NCBI GenBank assembly: GCA_023957755.1
Contig: JAMLGT010000007.1
Coordinates: forward strand, 1-64,000
Origin: Chitinophagaceae bacterium
GTDB taxonomy: Bacteria; Bacteroidota; Bacteroidia; Chitinophagales; Chitinophagaceae
Reading direction: 5' to 3'
Length of the DNA stretch: 64,000 bases
Shown: positions 62,101 through 64,000 of the stretch, in pieces
How positions within the stretch are numbered: the first letter of the stretch is position 1
Layout: every line of letters starts with the position of its first letter
Notes under the pieces: generated by a model
Seen by the model: only the letters and a program-made list of their open reading frames with translations
What the model was told of the DNA's origin: nothing
Database searches by the model: none
Made by a program: the position numbers and the translations under genes

Positions 62101-62333
62101 GTATGCCCGTAGCCGGTACAGGAACTGCTGTTTGGTGGGAGACGCAGATAGATCCTACGCTGGTTTTTGGTATCCCGATGATTGCCACTATTGGCAAAGA
62201 AAACAGGCCTACTGAAGGATTACAGATAGAACCGGATATCAGGGTACCGTTGCCTTACGAAGAATTCCTTAATGGCCGTGACCCTCAGTTGCAGGCAGCA
62301 GTGAAGGAGATGTTGAAAGAAACAGGCAACTAA
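59115..62333 (+). CDS. Tricorn-like S41 protease with propeller and PDZ domains
   Basis: ATG at 59115 gives a signal peptide (MKRIIIFIALALLSCDVPAQ); upstream in-frame starts lie inside the broken hydrolase. The 1072-residue protein has PD40/TolB-like propeller repeats (about 20-640, e.g. ISPDGQTIAFGYKGRLYTVSAAGG, YSPDGKKIGYIEERN). A tricorn core region with a C1-like domain (WRQVKKKLYDPKLGGVDWDGYKNIYQRFLPHI), a PDZ domain (about 775-860, GLKITEVIAGGPIDLAKSKVKPGDILEAIDGQ) and the S41 protease fold (KIGYVHVRGMNDASF, LIVDTRFNGGGWLHDD) follow. The probable nucleophile is Ser977 in SNYSDAFIF. It should degrade oligopeptides in the periplasm, downstream of the aminopeptidases of this island. Confidence 0.92.
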   Translation: MKRIIIFIALALLSCDVPAQITPLWLMNPSISPDGQTIAFGYKGRLYTVSAAGGTAVPLTVGGAYDQMPVWSHDGKSIAFASDRYGNFDVFVISVKGGTARRLTYFSGNDFPTDFSPDNKKVLFLSARNAPAKSVRFSIGLFKNLYEVSTDGGRPVLVSAAGMERAHYNTSGSQIIFEDVKGYEDAWRKHATSAVTRDVWLFDIPSQKYRQISTFNGEDREPVFSNDGKSVYYLSEQKGTQNIFKTSLASNTNDQQLTTFKTNPVRNLSSSSNDVLCFTWNGEIYTQHPNSQPAKVSIRIVNAGDDDIQKNIPVSGDISEFAVSPNGKEIAFVNRGEIFVTAVQNGETKRVTNTPQQERMIQWAPDGRSLIYATERGNSWDIYQSSIARKEEPYFYASTILKEEPVIATEREEYQPKYSPDGKKIGYIEERNTLKVYDIATKKTVTILPEGSNYSYADGDWSFSWSPDSRWLIFDNANGNAFISNIAMKKADGSSQIFFPVTSGFGESNGKWVLDGKALLWQSNRLGRKSLAFQGSSEDDVYAVFFDKAAYDQFKLSKEDFALLKEKARDTSKAKAADKKAVEDSIKELKPDLTDLENRQVRLTINSSTISDYVLSNDSNKLYYLAEFEKGFDLWETNPRTHNTRILAKLGGTASSLSLSKDGNTLFLSSKGGLLQVNTKSGKVTPIPIKSNMLLDEAAERAYIFEHTWRQVKKKLYDPKLGGVDWDGYKNIYQRFLPHINNNYDFQVLLSEFLGELDVSHSGGRYRPVNNDGDQTASLGLLYDETYKGKGLKITEVIAGGPIDLAKSKVKPGDILEAIDGQPITDDTDWNALLNHKAGKNTLLSFSGPSGNWEEVIRPGTPAGEANLMYKRWTKMMAEMVDKLSGGKIGYVHVRGMNDASFRDTYDRVLGKEREKKALIVDTRFNGGGWLHDDLATFLSGKNYLRFAPQGHLLKDGEPLNKWQKPSCVLMSESNYSDAFIFPYVFKELGIGKLIGMPVAGTGTAVWWETQIDPTLVFGIPMIATIGKENRPTEGLQIEPDIRVPLPYEEFLNGRDPQLQAAVKEMLKETGN

Positions 62334-62770
62334 TATTATCTGCAGTAAACAGAAGAGACTTAATCGCCCTGGCAATCTGCCTATAAGGGAAGAAAGACTG
62401 GGTATCATTTTACGAATGGCTTACATAAATACTATGAATCAGGATCAGCAGGAAATAACAAGGATATTACTTAAAGAGGTAGCAATCATGGCGCATTGAC
62501 AGTCAGGTAAAATATGAATCATCTGTAAAGGGAAAGGTAAGTGTTAATGCCTTTCCCCTTTTTGTTTGCAATCGATATCCCATTGGCATTTGTAAGAGGA
62601 CTCTCTTCTAACAAATAGATTCGGAAAATATTTTATAGAAACTCATAAAAGCACCGCTTTTTGTTTTTCATGCACAATAATTCCTCCTTTTTGACCGAAA
62701 AGTCCTATCAGGCAGGGCACCTTCACGGGTAAATTCACCTCATGATTTATTCAAATTAAACCTTAATCAA
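62334..62770. other. Intergenic region with terminator
   Basis: These 437 bp contain the hairpin terminator at 62527-62564 and a short helical-looking ORF of 27 codons (62416-62499) with no ribosome site or family support. Nothing else is recognised. Confidence 0.5.
62527..62564 (+). terminator. Terminator of the hydrolase island
   Basis: An 8-bp stem GGGAAAGG with CCTTTCCC (62530-62537, 62550-62557), extended by flanking A-T pairs, has a 12-nt loop and runs into CTTTTTGTTT. It lies about 195 bp after the tricorn-like gene. Confidence 0.7.
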
Positions 62771-63604
62771 ATGAAAAGATTATCAATCATCCTTATGCTC
62801 GGACTATGCTCCGCTCTATTCATTCCCGATCAGGCAGTTGCACAGAAAAATCCGGTTGCTTCGCAGAAAAAACCGGCAGTTGCGCAGAAAAACCCGGTCA
62901 TTGCATTTGAATATATGCAGGTGAAACCCGGCAACACGAAGGAATACATGCAGGTAGAAAATTTCTGGAGAGACATACACATCGCCCAACTGAAAAACGG
63001 AAACATCCTGGATTGGTTTGTCTGGGAAGTGGTAGCTCCTTACAGGATGGATAACCCTTACCAGTACGTGGTAATTACGGTCTATCCCGAATTCAGCGAT
63101 TTGCTCCACCCATACAAGGGAATCGATTTACCAAAAGTATTTTCTAAAATTCCTAAAGATTCTGTAGATAAGATGCTCACATTAACCGGGGAATCACGAG
63201 ACATGGTTCAGCAGGATATTTTCTTTACAGGCGACCCCATTGGCACCCTGCATCCGGACTCCATCAATTATATGTTGGTCAGTTTCTTAAAGATAACACC
63301 GGAGAAATCAAAAGGTTATGGTTCATTTATACAAGGCCACTGGTTACCTCTGGTAAGAAAGGTAGTAAAGGATGGTTATGCAGATATTTACTGGCAGGGT
63401 AGCGCAACTTTTAGTAACGATAATTCTGCGTATAACAGTATCATGGCAATTTGTTGGAAAAACGACAGTATGTACGACACCAGGCCTCCATTCGAAAAGT
63501 ATGAAAAAGAAGATCCGATAGCTTTTGAAGGATATAAATGGTACACAGAGATACATAATACACTTCTCAGGAAAGTGGTTTCCCTATCAGCTCCGGCAAA
63601 ATAA
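62771..63604 (+). CDS. Exported protein with N-terminal KNPV repeats, unknown
   Basis: The 277-residue product has a signal peptide (MKRLSIILMLGLCSALFIPDQAVA). Three short degenerate repeats follow: QKNPVAS, QKKPAVA, QKNPVIA. The rest is a mixed alpha/beta protein with two related halves (FEYMQVKPGNTKEYMQVENFWRDIHIAQLKNG and VSFLKITPEKSKGYGSFIQGHWLPLVRKVVKDG). The duplicated half pattern suggests two ferredoxin-like domains of the dimeric alpha-beta barrel class, but this is only a pattern judgement. No catalytic motif is seen. It is a single gene after the island terminator. Confidence 0.75.
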   Translation: MKRLSIILMLGLCSALFIPDQAVAQKNPVASQKKPAVAQKNPVIAFEYMQVKPGNTKEYMQVENFWRDIHIAQLKNGNILDWFVWEVVAPYRMDNPYQYVVITVYPEFSDLLHPYKGIDLPKVFSKIPKDSVDKMLTLTGESRDMVQQDIFFTGDPIGTLHPDSINYMLVSFLKITPEKSKGYGSFIQGHWLPLVRKVVKDGYADIYWQGSATFSNDNSAYNSIMAICWKNDSMYDTRPPFEKYEKEDPIAFEGYKWYTEIHNTLLRKVVSLSAPAK

Positions 63605-63731
63605 GCTGAGAGAACTAACAGTAATAAACCGGCCTTGCTTACAAACTGACTAACGGGCGATCGAAACAGGGTATCATTTAATGTATTACAACTCTATTTC
63701 GGATTGGATGGGCACAAAATAAAACTTAAAA

Positions 63732-64000
63732 TTATACAGATGTAACCTGGCTGATCCTGATTGCAAAAATTACTGCCATGAAGAGAATAAAATGCAAGAC
63801 GATCATCGCAGTGCGGTCAATCCCCGAATGGTTGACAGCCTTGCCTTTTGAACGGGCAAAAGGATTAGCTCGTTTCTGTATAGTCTTTGCAGGGTTAATG
63901 TGCTCCACATCATGCAGTTTTAACAGGCAATTCCTCAAGCCCGATATAATACCGGCTAACACTACAAGGGCAAGGCTGGAAGAGGCAGGAGCCGATTCCA
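63732..64000 (-). CDS. C-terminal part of a membrane protein (5' end outside window)
   Basis: The minus-strand frame is open from the window edge to the stop at 63732 (about 88 residues). It carries two hydrophobic helices (LALVVLAGIISGLRNCLL near the edge, TAMIVLHFILFMAVIFAI near the end) separated by a basic polar loop with NPFARSKGKAVNHSG. No family is recognised. Codon content and the two clean helices support coding, but the fragment is short. The GTG at 63962 need not be the true start. Confidence 0.45.
   Translation of the reverse strand, partial: ESAPASSSLALVVLAGIISGLRNCLLKLHDVEHINPAKTIQKRANPFARSKGKAVNHSGIDRTAMIVLHFILFMAVIFAIRISQVTSV

Noticed and set aside
62416-62499. 27-codon ORF MAYINTMNQDQQ...
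   Set aside because: No ribosome site, no conservation evidence and located between genes; listed only as part of the intergenic region.

Overview
The window looks like a chromosomal segment of a Bacteroidota bacterium, probably a Chitinophagales relative. The evidence is TAnnTTTG-type promoter boxes with few Shine-Dalgarno sites, a hybrid two-component system with a Y_Y_Y/Reg_prop propeller sensor, many short 'MKK...GQ/AQ' export signals, a PadR-PspC pair and NamZ (DUF1343). The organism call is an inference from families; no 16S is present.

Layout. 1-8.8 kb is housekeeping: the end of a response regulator, rsmE with a DsrE-like gene, padR-pspC, recA, and a minus-strand run kdsD-manC-aminotransferase. 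9-12.8 kb holds recQ, tRNA-Phe(GAA) and a NamZ-type muramidase. 13-19 kb holds a lipoprotein, a propeller-amidohydrolase and a short-chain dehydrogenase.

18.98-41.53 kb is the centre of interest: eight consecutive same-strand sensor histidine kinases in one apparent 22.5-kb transcription unit, with no response regulator among them. Four have TPR sensors (K1, K2, K4, K8) and four have large propeller sensors (K3, K5, K6, K7). The kinase cores are almost interchangeable, in places identical over 200-290 nt. Every core carries, in the same frame and place inside the HATPase domain, a 33-nt double-palindrome element that encodes 11 residues. Blocks of identity switch partner exactly at this element, so the array looks like a set of sensor modules sharing a kinase core that is homogenised and shuffled by recombination. 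The variable part of the core is the tip of the DHp hairpin; the segment after the phospho-histidine is constant. That suggests separate homodimers feeding a common, unlinked response regulator.

42-47 kb has a small PepSY-like exported protein and a complete hybrid sensor/regulator (HTCS) with an AraC output domain. 47.5-63.6 kb is an island of exported hydrolases: two M1 peptidases, an amidohydrolase, an alpha/beta hydrolase, a DUF885 protein, an unassigned HExxH protein, a TPM-domain protein and a tricorn-like S41 protease. This island carries signs of decay: a frameshifted dehydrogenase tail, two orphan signal peptides, a broken alpha/beta hydrolase, and a 258-bp tandem repeat rich in REP-like hairpins. 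The window ends inside an unrecognised minus-strand membrane-protein gene.
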